Below are positions 24,601-34,751 of a stretch of 64,000 nucleotides of DNA, one piece after another. The DNA lies in NCBI GenBank assembly GCA_949987565.1, contig OX465113.1:8674270-8738269 (forward strand). Direction: 5' to 3'. This stretch comes from Luidia sarsii. Lineage: Eukaryota > Echinodermata > Asteroidea > Paxillosida > Luidiidae. Every line of letters starts with the position of its first letter. The stretch's first letter is position 1. The translations under genes were made by a program, and so were the position numbers. Under the pieces are notes generated by a model. It saw only the letters and a list, made by a program, of their open reading frames with translations. It was not told where the DNA came from and made no database searches.

Positions 24601-27600
24601 GATCTCAGCTGAACTGATATCAATAACCTCATACATGTAACCATTAGTAGATGGTTGCAGCCCTTGACAAGTTACATAGCTACATGTAGACATTGTCTCA
24701 AAAGCCGCATTTCCACTGGACTAAAATTTAATCGAGATGATGGTTACATTTCCAACGGTCAAATTCGACCGTCGTTCCCACTTGGACCAAGTTTTGAGTG
24801 CATGACACGAAACAGACGCACAGTGCATCATATACGTGTTACGTCATAGACCGGATGTGTTTCATTACCGTGTCATGTTCACCGAGTGGTGTGTTTCCAC
24901 TGGACTAATCGGCTCTGTTAAACTTACCTGCTAATTTTTCCAAGGCAGAGGTTGGTCGGTAACAGTAACCATTCGGCTCAGTTAAATTAAGCAAGAGGGC
25001 CGTTTCCACTGGACATAAAATGTGAAAAGTAACCATCGTCTCAGTTACAATGTACTTTGACCAAAATAAAAGTCCAGTGGAAACATGACTAAAGAATAAG
25101 ATGCAAGAAGAAGCAGTCTTACATTTGTACCTTCTAGCAATGTGGTAAACCGTATGCTCTCACTGTATGGCCCATCATGTTTTTGGTTCTCCACAGAAAT
25201 CTGCACATCAAAGGTGGAGCAGGGCAGAAGGTAGGGCTGGTCCAAGGAGGTAGTGTCCACATCATTCACTTGCTCAGTGAAGGACTCTCCAGTGACATTA
25301 TTGCTGAATCTTAACATGTACTCATAAAACTGCCCAGCCAGGTCTTCACATGGGATGCGATTCCACTCCAGCCGAGCGGAATATTTCTCAGTGCTGGCCA
25401 CACGGAGACCCATTACACTGCCTGGCACTTGATGAAAACAACCAACAAACAGACAAATTACAAACGTACATCTGTAAAGAAACAATGCGTGTTTCTCATC
25501 GTGGCCGCGTGATCATCCTGACTACCTTGGCCAAAAGATCTGTTGCCGTTTTCGTAATAGTCAGCATAGAACACCCCTGGCCCTGTGCTTTGATGGAACT
25601 AGAAACCCATCACTACCTGGCATAAACATGTACACACATGTACTGGTACACGCTTCATTAAGCAGACTGGTACATGTGCTGGTGGTGATTGGTGAAAGTC
25701 ACCTACAGTATTTGCATGTACAGTGTAGATGTGTACATGTACATGTACATATATATCACTATAGCTGAGCAAAAGTAACTTGCAAAATGCTCAGTGACCT
25801 AAAAAAACAGAATGTAAATCTCAAATATCCAGGGGGATCAGGGTTTAGCAGGACCTTTCTCAAAGGCTGAATAGCAACAAGAAGAAGAGATATAGAGGTA
25901 ATGGGATACCAATTCCTATTTGTTTTTATCCTTGTCATTCTGCCTTTGAGAAAGGTCCTCCACTTACATCCTTGTCTCGTTGTCTCTACGTCAAACTCCA
26001 CCGACGAATTACCGACCTTGTTGCCAATGACGACAGATACATTGTAGGTTGTGTAATAAGTGAGGTTGGCCAGAATAATGCTCCTGGCATCGGCCGGCAA
26101 AACCTCAGTCATGGTGTCTACCAATGCAGCTTCATTCCCACACGACTCCAACCTCAGGAATGTGCGGGTCACATAGATGTGCTCAGCGCATCGCTGGTTA
26201 TAGGCACTAAATTCTGTCCAGTACACTCGCAGGCTGGAGGTATCTGGCACTGTCTCAACTGAAATGTACACAGACGATGGCACTGAAATGCAAACAAATC
26301 AGTTCTCTAATGAAGCACAATCAGACACTGCTTAAAATGCAGGGAAGAAACAAACTCCTTGGTTTTGTAATCAACGGAGCTTTTGACTTTGGTTATAATT
26401 TATGCAAAAATGTTGCAAACTGCTGAAAATGGAGCTTTTATGATGAATTCAATTTTATATTCATATAATGTGGACTCTTGAGTCTCCACCATAGGTATGA
26501 TCATCTGCACGTTAAAAGGAATGGCCCAATTGTGAGGTCACTTTTGTTTACAAGACTCTGGAATAGCAGATCAAAGGTGATATAAGAAGTCCATGTTCTC
26601 TCATTGAATAAATTATAAAATAATTGTACTTGGAAAAAGGTTATGCAAGCTTATTTCACATCTTCTCTTTACTGAAAGAGCATCTATTGGCAGTGGTATA
26701 GTCTAACATTTTACCACCGGGACTCAATTTCCAGATGATCTCAAAGGTTCAAGAAGACGCTCTCCTTTGTTAGCTCTGAGTTACTGAATTACTTATTTAA
26801 CTCTGATTTATTCATAAGCTCTGAAATATTCATTACCTCTGAATTATTCATTACCTGCCTGCAGAGTGCTGCCATTTGCTGAGGCACTGGCAGGACTGTA
26901 CAAGTAGCTAGTGTGTCCGATGAAAACTCTGACTCCATACATGGCGCAGGCATCCAGGTTTGTCAGGTTGTATACGAGGGAAGAGCCATCCTTAAAAGAT
27001 GCGTAGGAGGGATAACTCATCATGCCTTCTTGCCAATAATGAATGAAGAAAGCGTCCAACTGTTGACAATTCCAGGTCTCCCGGGGAGGATTCTGAGCAG
27101 AAATCACATCATGTAGCAAACAGCCTTAATATATCTTCTTTGAAGGTTTTTTTTTTCTAAATGCTTCCCACATAAGTGGTGTTTCTTAAACACACAGTAG
27201 AGAGCACACATGAACAACGTGGACGCTTTTGTAAACAAACCTCCCATGTCACTTGTAGCTCAAAGTGTGAGAGGGCTGTCACTCCAGTGATGGTAGGTGC
27301 CATTGTTGGTGCTTCTGTAGAGGTGCTTCTGTAGAAATGAAACAAGCAAAGAAAAGCAATTGCAGTCTATGACATCTAAGCACCAACACAGGATAGGCAA
27401 ATGCCATTGCACTGTAAGACATCAATGTATGGTATTTGTCAACTTCCCCATGTACCTAATGGTAAAACCAAGTCACTTGCTTGTGGGGTAGGAAAGGTAC
27501 CCAACTATTTGTCTGTAAAGTCTTGGCTTGTTTCAGACTGGCTCTGTCCACATTGGCAAAGGCGTCAACATGCATACAAGTCTATGGAAGCTACTAGACT

Positions 27601-30600
27601 AGCAGCTGAAGTCAGTTCCTATTTCCAGAAATTGACAATGAATGTGGATATGGGGCATGTACTGCTGTGATTGGATGAAAAAAACAAAAAAGTTACATGT
27701 ACTTTGCAAAGGGCGCATAGAGTTATGGGCAGAGTACAATAAATCATCTTGGGTCCTCAAAATTGTAGGGCTTTAACAAATATTCATTCTCCACACACTG
27801 CCTTCTCTGTCCATGGCACACGCGACAATTCTACAGACCTTTGTGAATCACTGGATGAAACTCGGCTCAGACTTTGCCAGGTTATGGTTTATTGCTGAAT
27901 CTTAAAAGTGTGTCATCCTGTTCAGTGCAGAGTATTTGCCTTGAAACTGTGGTCACAAACTTTTTCTTTGTTACCTGTGACACTAGAACATGATGAAAAA
28001 CTGAAACCAAAGCCCAAGACTGAGCATAAGCCTCCATTTTGTGGAGGTCCTTGAGCTTTGGACTTACCTAGGCACGCTGTCTTTACAGTTGTCTCGTTGC
28101 TGGGCGGGCCCGCCCCTCCCTCTCCCACCCTCACAACAACCACAGCAAAGTCATAGAACTCATCCACCGCCAAGTCTGTGACCAGTGCCGATGTGGTATT
28201 GGTGTCGTTAACTGCCAGGCTGTAGACATACGTGGCATTACCCTGGTGACGATAGACTACCCGGTAGCTTACAATGGGACCATCCCCTGCCCCGTCTGTC
28301 TCCCAGGGCAACCAGGTGACAATTAGTTGCCTCAACTGCAGGTAATTGGGACGGATACTTGGGGGTGTCAACAAGTACGGTAACTCTAAGACCAAAAGAA
28401 AAGAAAATACATAAGATTTATGTCTGTTGGCAAACAGAACATAACGCTTTTCTGCATCTGTTTCACTTAAATTTTTTATTTTTTTTTAAATTGACATCAA
28501 CAGGGTTCGAACCCTTACCCTCCATTCCTTCCCCAAAACGCATGTGCATATTTTGTACACAAAGTGTATGGGACTTCATTATAATATTCAAAAATTCATA
28601 ATAATTCTGAACAATGGTTAATTGGTTCCAAACTCAGGATTTAGAATGTCTCACCCAATAGCTAAATGCCCACCAAATTTCAAGAAGATTGACTATATTG
28701 GCAAATATGTGTTTTAAAAACAAGCATTTTGATGAAGTCATGATTGCGTCATGACATTTTTGCCCCGGAGGGTGTTGCTAAACTACGTGTACATCCCCAA
28801 TAGATATAAACGAAAACATTTGAAAAATCTTGACTAGTTTTTGGCCTTGAGCAAAACAGAATTAATGCAGGGACAAAATCCAGTTGGCAGGAACCTACAG
28901 TCTTAAAGGAAAACTTTGTATGCTGATTATGTTTGCTGCCTATGGATTTAGGGCACAACCATGAAGATCGCCATCGCCATAGCCACCGTGGCTCAGGAGC
29001 AGTTTTTCTCATGAGGCATAACGGCCAGAAAAAAGGCAACAAAGGTACTGGCCTACAGCCCGCTATGACCCAAATGATCATTTGAAGTCTGATTGCGTTT
29101 GGGAAAGATATCTGCATATCATACCTAGTTATAGCCACATAGACATCAGTATGGTGTGATCAAATTTGACACGAAATATTGATGATGGCAATTGAAATAA
29201 AATTGTGATGCAACTGAATGATATCTAAAAGATTTATGTCAGCAGAATTCATGAAATTAAGAAAGAAATAACTTGCACTCCAGGCTCTGACCAAATTCTG
29301 CTATCTGAAAGGAAACCTGTCTAGCCGTCTGGGAGCATTGAAAAAATGTCAAAATTAGCACTGAAAATTTGACCAGACTGGGATTTGAACCTATGGTTCA
29401 GCATACCAGTGGTCAAAGCACCAGTACCTTAAGCCAGAGGTCTGGAGTTCAATGGTCCAATGAAAAATTAATAATCTTTACTACTTTCACAAAGGTATTC
29501 TGCACACAGCAGTTGTTATCTTCTAAATCATTACAACACCTCACTGACTTTGGTTGTGGGGAGGATTGTGACATGGTTCCAAATGTTAAATACCGTATAT
29601 GTCGACGGAGAGCTGCTGTTGATCGAGGATAGTGGTCCCATCACTGCTCAGCAAGATGCAACTGTACTCAGTGTTTGTTTCCTGGACGACGGGCATGAAA
29701 ATGGTCTGCCTGGTGTTTCCGGTGACTGAGGTGTCAGAGGCAGGGACCAGCATGCCCCCGGGGTCATTCAAGGTCAGCGAGTCACCGCTAGGTGCTGCGT
29801 TGTCACCCTCTGCACCACAAACCAACATGACAGGCTGGCCGGCATTGGGCTTGACTCCCTGGGTGAAGCTGGTTATCAAACCTGAGGGAATTTCAGATGA
29901 GAGCATACAAACAAGACTGCTAGCACTGACCGTCTGACACAATGCAAATCTCAAAAATGGAAGACGGTCTGAAGTTTCCATCCTAGCAGGACCTTTGACC
30001 TTTCTCAAAGGCAGAGATACCTTTGCCTTTATTCTGCCATTCTGAGGTCTCCTTCTGTATGTGTCAACATTTGGGGGATGATCATGGTTGCACCGAGAAG
30101 AATGGGAGACAGGGAAGTTCTTTTTCAAGAGAACTGAAGAGACTTCTTTATTCAAAAGTATTTCCTTTTTTAAATCTAGTCAGCAGCTCTGTAATTACTG
30201 TATCAATGGAATAGTTGATACCTAATATCACTCGATATCAGATGAGTGTACTGGGCATAGAATCCCTTGGTCACTGTAGTAATGCTGTCCGTCTAAGCCG
30301 TGAGAAAATGTGGATGAAGCGTCTTTGGACTATTCAACCACATAGTCTCAACATCCAGGAGGGTAATGACTAACACCATGCAGCTTTCTGATAATCCTTC
30401 TTTTGTGTTCACTCCCTCACACTTCTCTCTTTGATCTTTCCCCCTCTTCTCACTAATCCCTACCCTACTCCTTGCCCTTCCCTTTGATCTCACCCTACCA
30501 GCTTTACTCTTTGTCCTAAAGTTGTTTCTTATCCGTGTCCTATTCACTCTCTTCCCCTTCCTTCGTGTACATGTATCAGTGTTGTCCTTGTCACTCTGCC

Positions 30601-32138
30601 TTTGAGAAAGGTCCTGCTAGGATTGAGACGTCAGGCCCACTAAATTTTAAGATAACAGTTGAACTAGTAATTTTTGTAGTACATGTACTGCATAAATGTA
30701 TCCTTTTCCATTCAAGTGTACTGTGTAATGTGGTACATGTAGTAGCACTACTATGTGCATGTACCGGTATGTAATAGTAGTACCATGGAGCTATAAAAAG
30801 TCAGTTTTGTAGGTCCATGCTATTGCTATTGGTAATGTTCGTACTGTACCAGCAACATTTTTGACAGCTACATGTTTATCGTGTAGTACATGTAGCAGAA
30901 TTTTTTTAGTTTAATTATTCAAGTTACACCACAATTAAAAAGGTGGAAAAGCTTAAACCCACAAGTCAGACCACCTAGTACTATACTAGTACTAGTACTA
31001 GTAGTAGTATTATGTAGTCAAAATTCACTGTCTGGCATGTAACAACTGAAAAAAAAAATAGACATACATGATACTATAGTATTAGTTGCGGTAACCGTAA
31101 CCCTCATCCTCCCGAAGGTCGGAGACCTGATGGCCTGAGGGAGGATGACGGTTACGGTTACCGCAACTATATATCATATGGAGGAATAGTCTCCTTATTC
31201 CTCCATGCCGCAACTAACATAATACATGTACCGGTAGTTTTTCCCAAATCATGATTTTGTGACATATATCATGTTAGTACATTATGTGTCAATGATAAAT
31301 CTGTGGCACACATTACATTCGCATCACAAAAATCATGATTTGAAATTGTATGTCTGATTTGTTCGGCATGTGGTTGTGCCAGCCAATGTGCTACTACAAA
31401 GTACATGTACTAGTACTACTAGTACTAGAGTACTAGTAGTACTACTACTGTACTAGTACTGTAGTAGTACTAGTACTAGTAGTAGTACTAGTAGTACTAC
31501 TTAGTACTTCAGTACACTAGTAATAGTAGTATTACTAGTTACTACTACTAGTATAAGTAGTACTTAGTACTAGTAGTAGTATAGTCCGAGTAACTTGGAC
31601 CCGACAAGTCACCCTTTTTATCGAATTTTGAAATTTTGAGATTCCCCGAATCTCAAAATTTCAAAATTCGATAAAAAAAAGGGTAACTTGTCGGGTTCAA
31701 GTTACTCGGACTAGTACCACCTGTTTACGGTGAGGGTATTTTTAAACTGAAATCCTGCCTTCATATTTTATCGATGAAGTAAATTCACTACAGACTAAAG
31801 TGAGTACCATATACAGCTAAAGTGACTACTGACTGAGTAATTGATTGATAGTCACATGCCGACATGGTCGCCTGCAGCACCAAGTAAACGAAGATGTAAC
31901 TTGCACACGTAGTGGGCAAGTCTGAAAAACATCAATGGCAATGGCTATACATGCAGTGCAAGCTGATTGTTACTGTGACTGTGTTAGCCACAAGAGTTCG
32001 TGACCTGTTTACACCATGGACCGGAGGAACCATGGACTCACCTTCCGCTCGTCCACTAAAATTAAATATCGCTATCAAAACCAGCCAAATATTCACGAGA
32101 GCCTCGGCCTTTCCCGCTGATCTTGTGGAGGGGACCAT
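15485..32138 (-). CDS. Single-pass receptor with Ig-like and about eight FN3 domains, RPTP-like ectodomain (3' part not found)
   Basis: Fifteen minus-strand exons with matching phases: 32138-32042, 29881-29594, 28385-28068, 27314-27241, 27092-26855, 26282-25968, 25427-25131, 24485-24162, 23011-22706, 21683-21577, 20985-20775, 19717-19621, 18357-18111, 16654-16615 and 15653-15485. They give about 1042 residues. In order: signal peptide, one Ig-like domain, FN3 domains mostly one per exon with phase 1-1 borders (two are split over two exons), a membrane-proximal FN3-like region, a Thr/Pro stalk and a transmembrane helix. The membrane-proximal part (SYLVAVRRV, YIAADLP, FLVGDDKMYGNYLNAPL, ISWSEPL) resembles the last ectodomain segment of receptor protein tyrosine phosphatases. 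The last exon ends in a clear AG|GTGAGT donor just after YLTKK, so cytoplasmic exons must follow. No phosphatase or kinase exon was recognised from 15.5 kb down to 1. The exon list is my reconstruction; the two AAG acceptors (exons 7 and 12) are the least certain. RPTP identity is an inference from the ectodomain only. Confidence 0.8.
16660..17221. other. Receptor intron, no feature recognised
   Basis: Short inverted match ACTTACGATGGGTTATCC / CATCGTAAGTTC at about 16796-16825 is the only structure noticed. Confidence 0.4.
17222..17922 (+). mobile_element. TTAA-flanked MITE, complete copy (piggyBac-like)
   Basis: TTAA at 17222-17225 and 17919-17922 bound a 693-bp element whose 12-bp terminal inverted repeats are CCACTTCGCGCC and GGCGCGAAGTGG. 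The interior has no transposase frame. TTAA target duplication is the hallmark of the piggyBac superfamily, but the ends themselves were not matched to a named family. Located in an intron of the FN3 receptor. Confidence 0.8.
18480..19067 (-). mobile_element. TTAA-type MITE, diverged copy
   Basis: Starts TTTACCACTTTGCGTCAGG and ends GCACGAAGTGGTTAA at about 19054-19067. The interior is related to the copies at 14.4-15.1 and 17.2-17.9 kb (GGAGTGGAGGCTAGTCTGTG, TTGTTCAAAACCCCC). More diverged, so probably older. Confidence 0.7.
19924..20429. mobile_element. Inverted-repeat element ending in GCACTGGACT / AGTCCAAGTGC, copy 1
   Basis: CGTCTGCACTGGACT at the left end and AGTCCAAGTGCGGACG at the right. 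The interior is built from short motifs (GGTAAACTAACCGAG, CGGTTAAATTGACCG) in both orientations. Relatives lie at 24707-25084 and 60966-61478. No coding capacity. All three copies sit in introns. Confidence 0.75.
23080..23235. repeat. Palindromic PLE-derived repeat, copy lacking the centre
   Basis: CAAACTGCTTACT.., TTTAGTGGGCCTGATGTTTC, GATCCTAGCAGGACCTTGAA and its complement GGTCCTGCTAGGATC. The central TTTCTCAAAGGCAG segment is missing, so the two stems meet directly. Confidence 0.8.
23255..23390 (-). repeat. tRNA-derived SINE fragment
   Basis: On the minus strand it reads GGTTAGAGCACTGGTAAG, then CAGGTCTCTGGTTCAAGTCC (B-box) and GGCCAATTTTTCAACTTG, matching the order of the copy at 15283-15385. 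Confidence 0.55.
23797..23963. mobile_element. Palindromic PLE-derived element with 13-bp target duplication
   Basis: A 167-bp insertion between ACATGTAGTTATT at 23784-23796 and again at 23964-23976. Long near-perfect hairpin (TTAAAATTTAGTGGGCCTGA and complement), then a single-copy tail GTAATTTTAGTCAGTGAGCA..TTTTTGTATATC. Lies in an intron of the FN3 receptor. Confidence 0.9.
24707..25084. mobile_element. Inverted-repeat element ending in CCACTGGACT / AGTCCAGTGG, copy 2
   Basis: GCATTTCCACTGGACTAAAA at the left and AGTCCAGTGGAAAC at the right. Same organisation as the copy at 19.9 kb. It fills most of the receptor intron between exons at 25131 and 24485. Confidence 0.8.
29335..29470 (-). 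repeat. Possible tRNA-derived SINE fragment
   Basis: Contains GGGATTTGAACCTATGGTTC, which on the minus strand is a B-box-like GGTTCAAATCCC. Short and diverged. Confidence 0.35.
29594..29881 (-). CDS. Ig-like domain exon of the FN3 receptor
   Basis: A phase 1-1 exon. Cys in MLVCGAEG and Cys in TEYSCILLSSDG are the expected intradomain disulphide pair, about 60 residues apart. The Tyr two residues before the second Cys (Y-S-C) fits the YxC signature. It follows the signal-peptide exon directly, so the Ig domain is the outermost one. Confidence 0.75.
30213..30655 (+). mobile_element. Penelope-like element, family A: second 3' end
   Basis: 30240-30371 reads MSVLGIESLGHCSNAVRLSR, then EKMWMKRLWTIQPHSLNIQE and a stop, nearly the same as the copy at 9.6 kb. 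The same pyrimidine-rich trailer and the terminal GCCTTTGAGAAAGGTCCTGC / CACTAAATTTTAA follow. No insertion in the trailer. Lies upstream of the receptor Ig exon, in intron 1. Confidence 0.85.
31078..31200. repeat. Palindrome (GTTGCGGTAACCGTAACC / GGTTACGGTTACCGCAAC)
   Basis: Perfect 18-base arms at 31086-31103 and about 31151-31168, extended by CCTCATCCTCCC / GGGAGGATGACG. Followed by a second small hairpin, GGAGGAATAG..TTATTCCTCC, which recurs at 40960-40995. Confidence 0.8.
31390..31583. repeat. Low-complexity TAGTAC/CTAGTA tract
   Basis: Irregular runs of TAGTACTAG and TAGTAGTAC, self-complementary throughout. Similar tracts at 50565-50620, 50790-51000 and 53040-53350. Confidence 0.85.
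31584..31711. mobile_element. Short foldback element, GTCCGAGTAACTTGGACCC ends, copy 1
   Basis: A 128-bp nearly perfect hairpin bounded by TA(G). The arms are GTCCGAGTAACTTGGACCC and its complement, with TCAAAATTTCAAAATTCGAT in the stem. Larger relatives at 52335-53010 and 53095-53306. Confidence 0.85.
32042..32138 (-). CDS. First coding exon and signal peptide of the FN3 receptor
   Basis: ATG at 32138. A hydrophobic stretch (ALVNIWLVLIAIFNFSG) after a short charged segment is a typical secretion signal. GTGAGT donor reads from 32041 down, phase 1, joining in frame to the Ig exon. Confidence 0.75.
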
Positions 32139-32439
32139 TGCCGAATTGGAGGACGGAGAAAGCAGGCGGAGTTTTGCAGAGATTCAACCGGCAATCCGAG
32201 AACTAACCAGCGACACTCACTGACCGCGTGTGAGGCGCAGCACACCTGTGGCTTTGCACAATTAATCCATTGAAAGTAAACCTGAATCGGGCTTCCAAGG
32301 ACACCGGGGCTTTCGCATATTATGTAAGAGTGTCTAGCGGCTTCAATGGTTCTACCAATTACCAGGCCAGGTTTCTTACAGAGGTTATTTCTCTTTGTTA
32401 AATTTTATCACATATTTATCTGGAAATGTTCAATTTCAG

Positions 32440-32625
32440 GTTTTTTTTTAACCCAAACACCAAACACCAGACCCCAAACCACAAACCCCTAACCCCTAAC
32501 CCCAAACTCCAAACCACAAACTCAAAACTCCAAACCCCAAACCCCAAACCCTGAACCCCAAATCCCAAACCCCAAACCGTAAATTAACCCCAACCACTAA
32601 AGCACAAACACCAACTATCAAAACA
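32440..32625. repeat. Degenerate AACCCCAAACC array
   Basis: Irregular CCCCAAA, CCCTAA, CCACAAA and CACCAAA units. Preceded at 32379-32443 by CAGAGGTTATTT..CTTTGTT..ATTTATCTGGAAATGTTC, which is repeated before the perfect array at 32731-32795. The two arrays are therefore duplicated modules of different age or homogenisation state. Confidence 0.85.
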
Positions 32626-32794
32626 CCCCACAGAGGTTAGTGTTCTTTGCTTAATCATATTTTTCTGTGCAAGTGCTCTCCGCCGACTGACTGTTGTGTA
32701 CTGCTGTATGCACACACAGCTGCATTTCTTACAGAGGTTATTTCCCTTTGTTTTATCAAATATTTATCTGGAAATGTTCGATTTCAGTTTTTTT

Positions 32795-34224
32795 AACCCC
32801 AAACCCCAAACCCCAAACCCCAAACCCCAAACCCCAAACCCCAAACCCCAAACCCCAAACCCCAAACCCCAAACCCCAAACCCCAAACCCCAAACCCCAA
32901 ACCCCAAACCCCAAACCCCAAACCCCAAACCCCAAACCCCAAACCCCAAACCCCAAACCCCAAACCCCAAACCCCAAACCCCAAACCCCAAACCCCAAAC
33001 CCCAAACCCCAAACCCCAAACCCCAAACCCCAAACCCCAAACCCCAAACCCCAAACCCCAAACCCCAAACCCCAAACCCCAAACCCCAAACCCCAAACCC
33101 CAAACCCCAAACCCCAAACCCCAAACCCCAAACCCCAAACCCCAAACCCCAAACCCCAAACCCCAAACCCCAAACCCCAAACCCCAAACCCCAAACCCCA
33201 AACCCCAAACCCCAAACCCCAAACCCCAAACCCCAAACCCCAAACCCCAAACCCCAAACCCCAAACCCCAAACCCCAAACCCCAAACCCCAAACCCCAAA
33301 CCCCAAACCCCAAACCCCAAACCCCAAACCCCAAACCCCAAACCCCAAACCCCAAACCCCAAACCCCAAACCCCAAACCCCAAACCCCAAACCCCAAACC
33401 CCAAACCCCAAACCCCAAACCCCAAACCCCAAACCCCAAACCCCAAACCCCAAACCCCAAACCCCAAACCCCAAACCCCAAACCCCAAACCCCAAACCCC
33501 AAACCCCAAACCCCAAACCCCAAACCCCAAACCCCAAACCCCAAACCCCAAACCCCAAACCCCAAACCCCAAACCCCAAACCCCAAACCCCAAACCCCAA
33601 ACCCCAAACCCCAAACCCCAAACCCCAAACCCCAAACCCCAAACCCCAAACCCCAAACCCCAAACCCCAAACCCCAAACCCCAAACCCCAAACCCCAAAC
33701 CCCAAACCCCAAACCCCAAACCCCAAACCCCAAACCCCAAACCCCAAACCCCAAACCCCAAACCCCAAACCCCAAACCCCAAACCCCAAACCCCAAACCC
33801 CAAACCCCAAACCCCAAACCCCAAACCCCAAACCCCAAACCCCAAACCCCAAACCCCAAACCCCAAACCCCAAACCCCAAACCCCAAACCCCAAACCCCA
33901 AACCCCAAACCCCAAACCCCAAACCCCAAACCCCAAACCCCAAACCCCAAACCCCAAACCCCAAACCCCAAACCCCAAACCCCAAACCCCAAACCCCAAA
34001 CCCCAAACCCCAAACCCCAAACCCCAAACCCCAAACCCCAAACCCCAAACCCCAAACCCCAAACCCCAAACCCCAAACCCCAAACCCCAAACCCCAAACC
34101 CCAAACCCCAAACCCCAAACCCCAAACCCCAAACCCCAAACCCCAAACCCCAAACCCCAAACCCCAAACCCCAAACCCCAAACCCCAAACCCCAAACCCC
34201 AAACCCCAAACCCCAAACCCCAAA
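32795..34224. repeat. Uniform CCCCAAA satellite, about 204 units
   Basis: 7-bp unit repeated for 1.43 kb with no variant unit noticed. The G-rich strand (TTTGGGG) is the minus strand, the coding strand of the FN3 receptor whose start codon is about 660 bp away. Four-G runs spaced by three T are ideal for G-quadruplexes. The several long reading frames through it are artefacts of a 7-bp period without stops. Confidence 0.97.
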
Positions 34225-34561
34225 ACAGGTTTTCAGCCGACAGCAATAATATATCTCTGTATAAGACTAAGCGATTAAAACTACCCGCGTTACGCATGCA
34301 CGTATAGTGCTCGTGCGTCTTTACCTGTGTACACAAAATGTACATGTACATGTTGTATACTTCCAAGGCAACCCCTTTTCAGGCGATTTCCAATGAAGTA
34401 CCAATCATGTTGATGATCAATGTTATGATCAATCATGTGCTCATATGTTTTGTTTTGGACTTGGCGGTCATTATTTTTTATCGGCCAAAGCTAACCCAAA
34501 GAATGCAAAACTGCGGGAAGCAGAACGTGGAACTCGTGTAGAGAAAAGAAAGCATTAATTT

Positions 34562-34738
34562 TAAAATTTAGTGGGCCTGACGTTTCGATCCTAGCAGGAC
34601 CTTTCTCAAAGGCAGACCTTTCTCTGCCTTTGAGAAAGGTCCTGCTAGGATCGAAACGTCAGGCCCACTAAATTTTAAGATTTACATTTTGGTAATTTTA
34701 GTCAGTAAGCAGTTTGCAACATTTTTGTATATCACCTT
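34562..34738. mobile_element. Palindromic PLE-derived element with 13-bp target duplication
   Basis: A 177-bp insertion flanked by AAAGCATTAATTT at 34549-34561 and 34739-34751. Long hairpin with the dispersed motif, then the tail TTTTAGTCAGTAAGCAGTTT..TTGTATATCACC. Confidence 0.9.
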
Positions 34739-34751
34739 AAAGCATTAATTT

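Noticed and set aside
28749..29138. Minus-strand frame of 129 residues in a receptor intron
   Set aside because: No domain, no fitting splice sites between phase-1 FN3 exons, and composition like non-coding sequence.
32694..34366. Long frames of PNPKPQT and GFGVWGL repeats on both strands
   Set aside because: Direct translations of the CCCCAAA array. A 7-bp unit without stops is open in every such frame.
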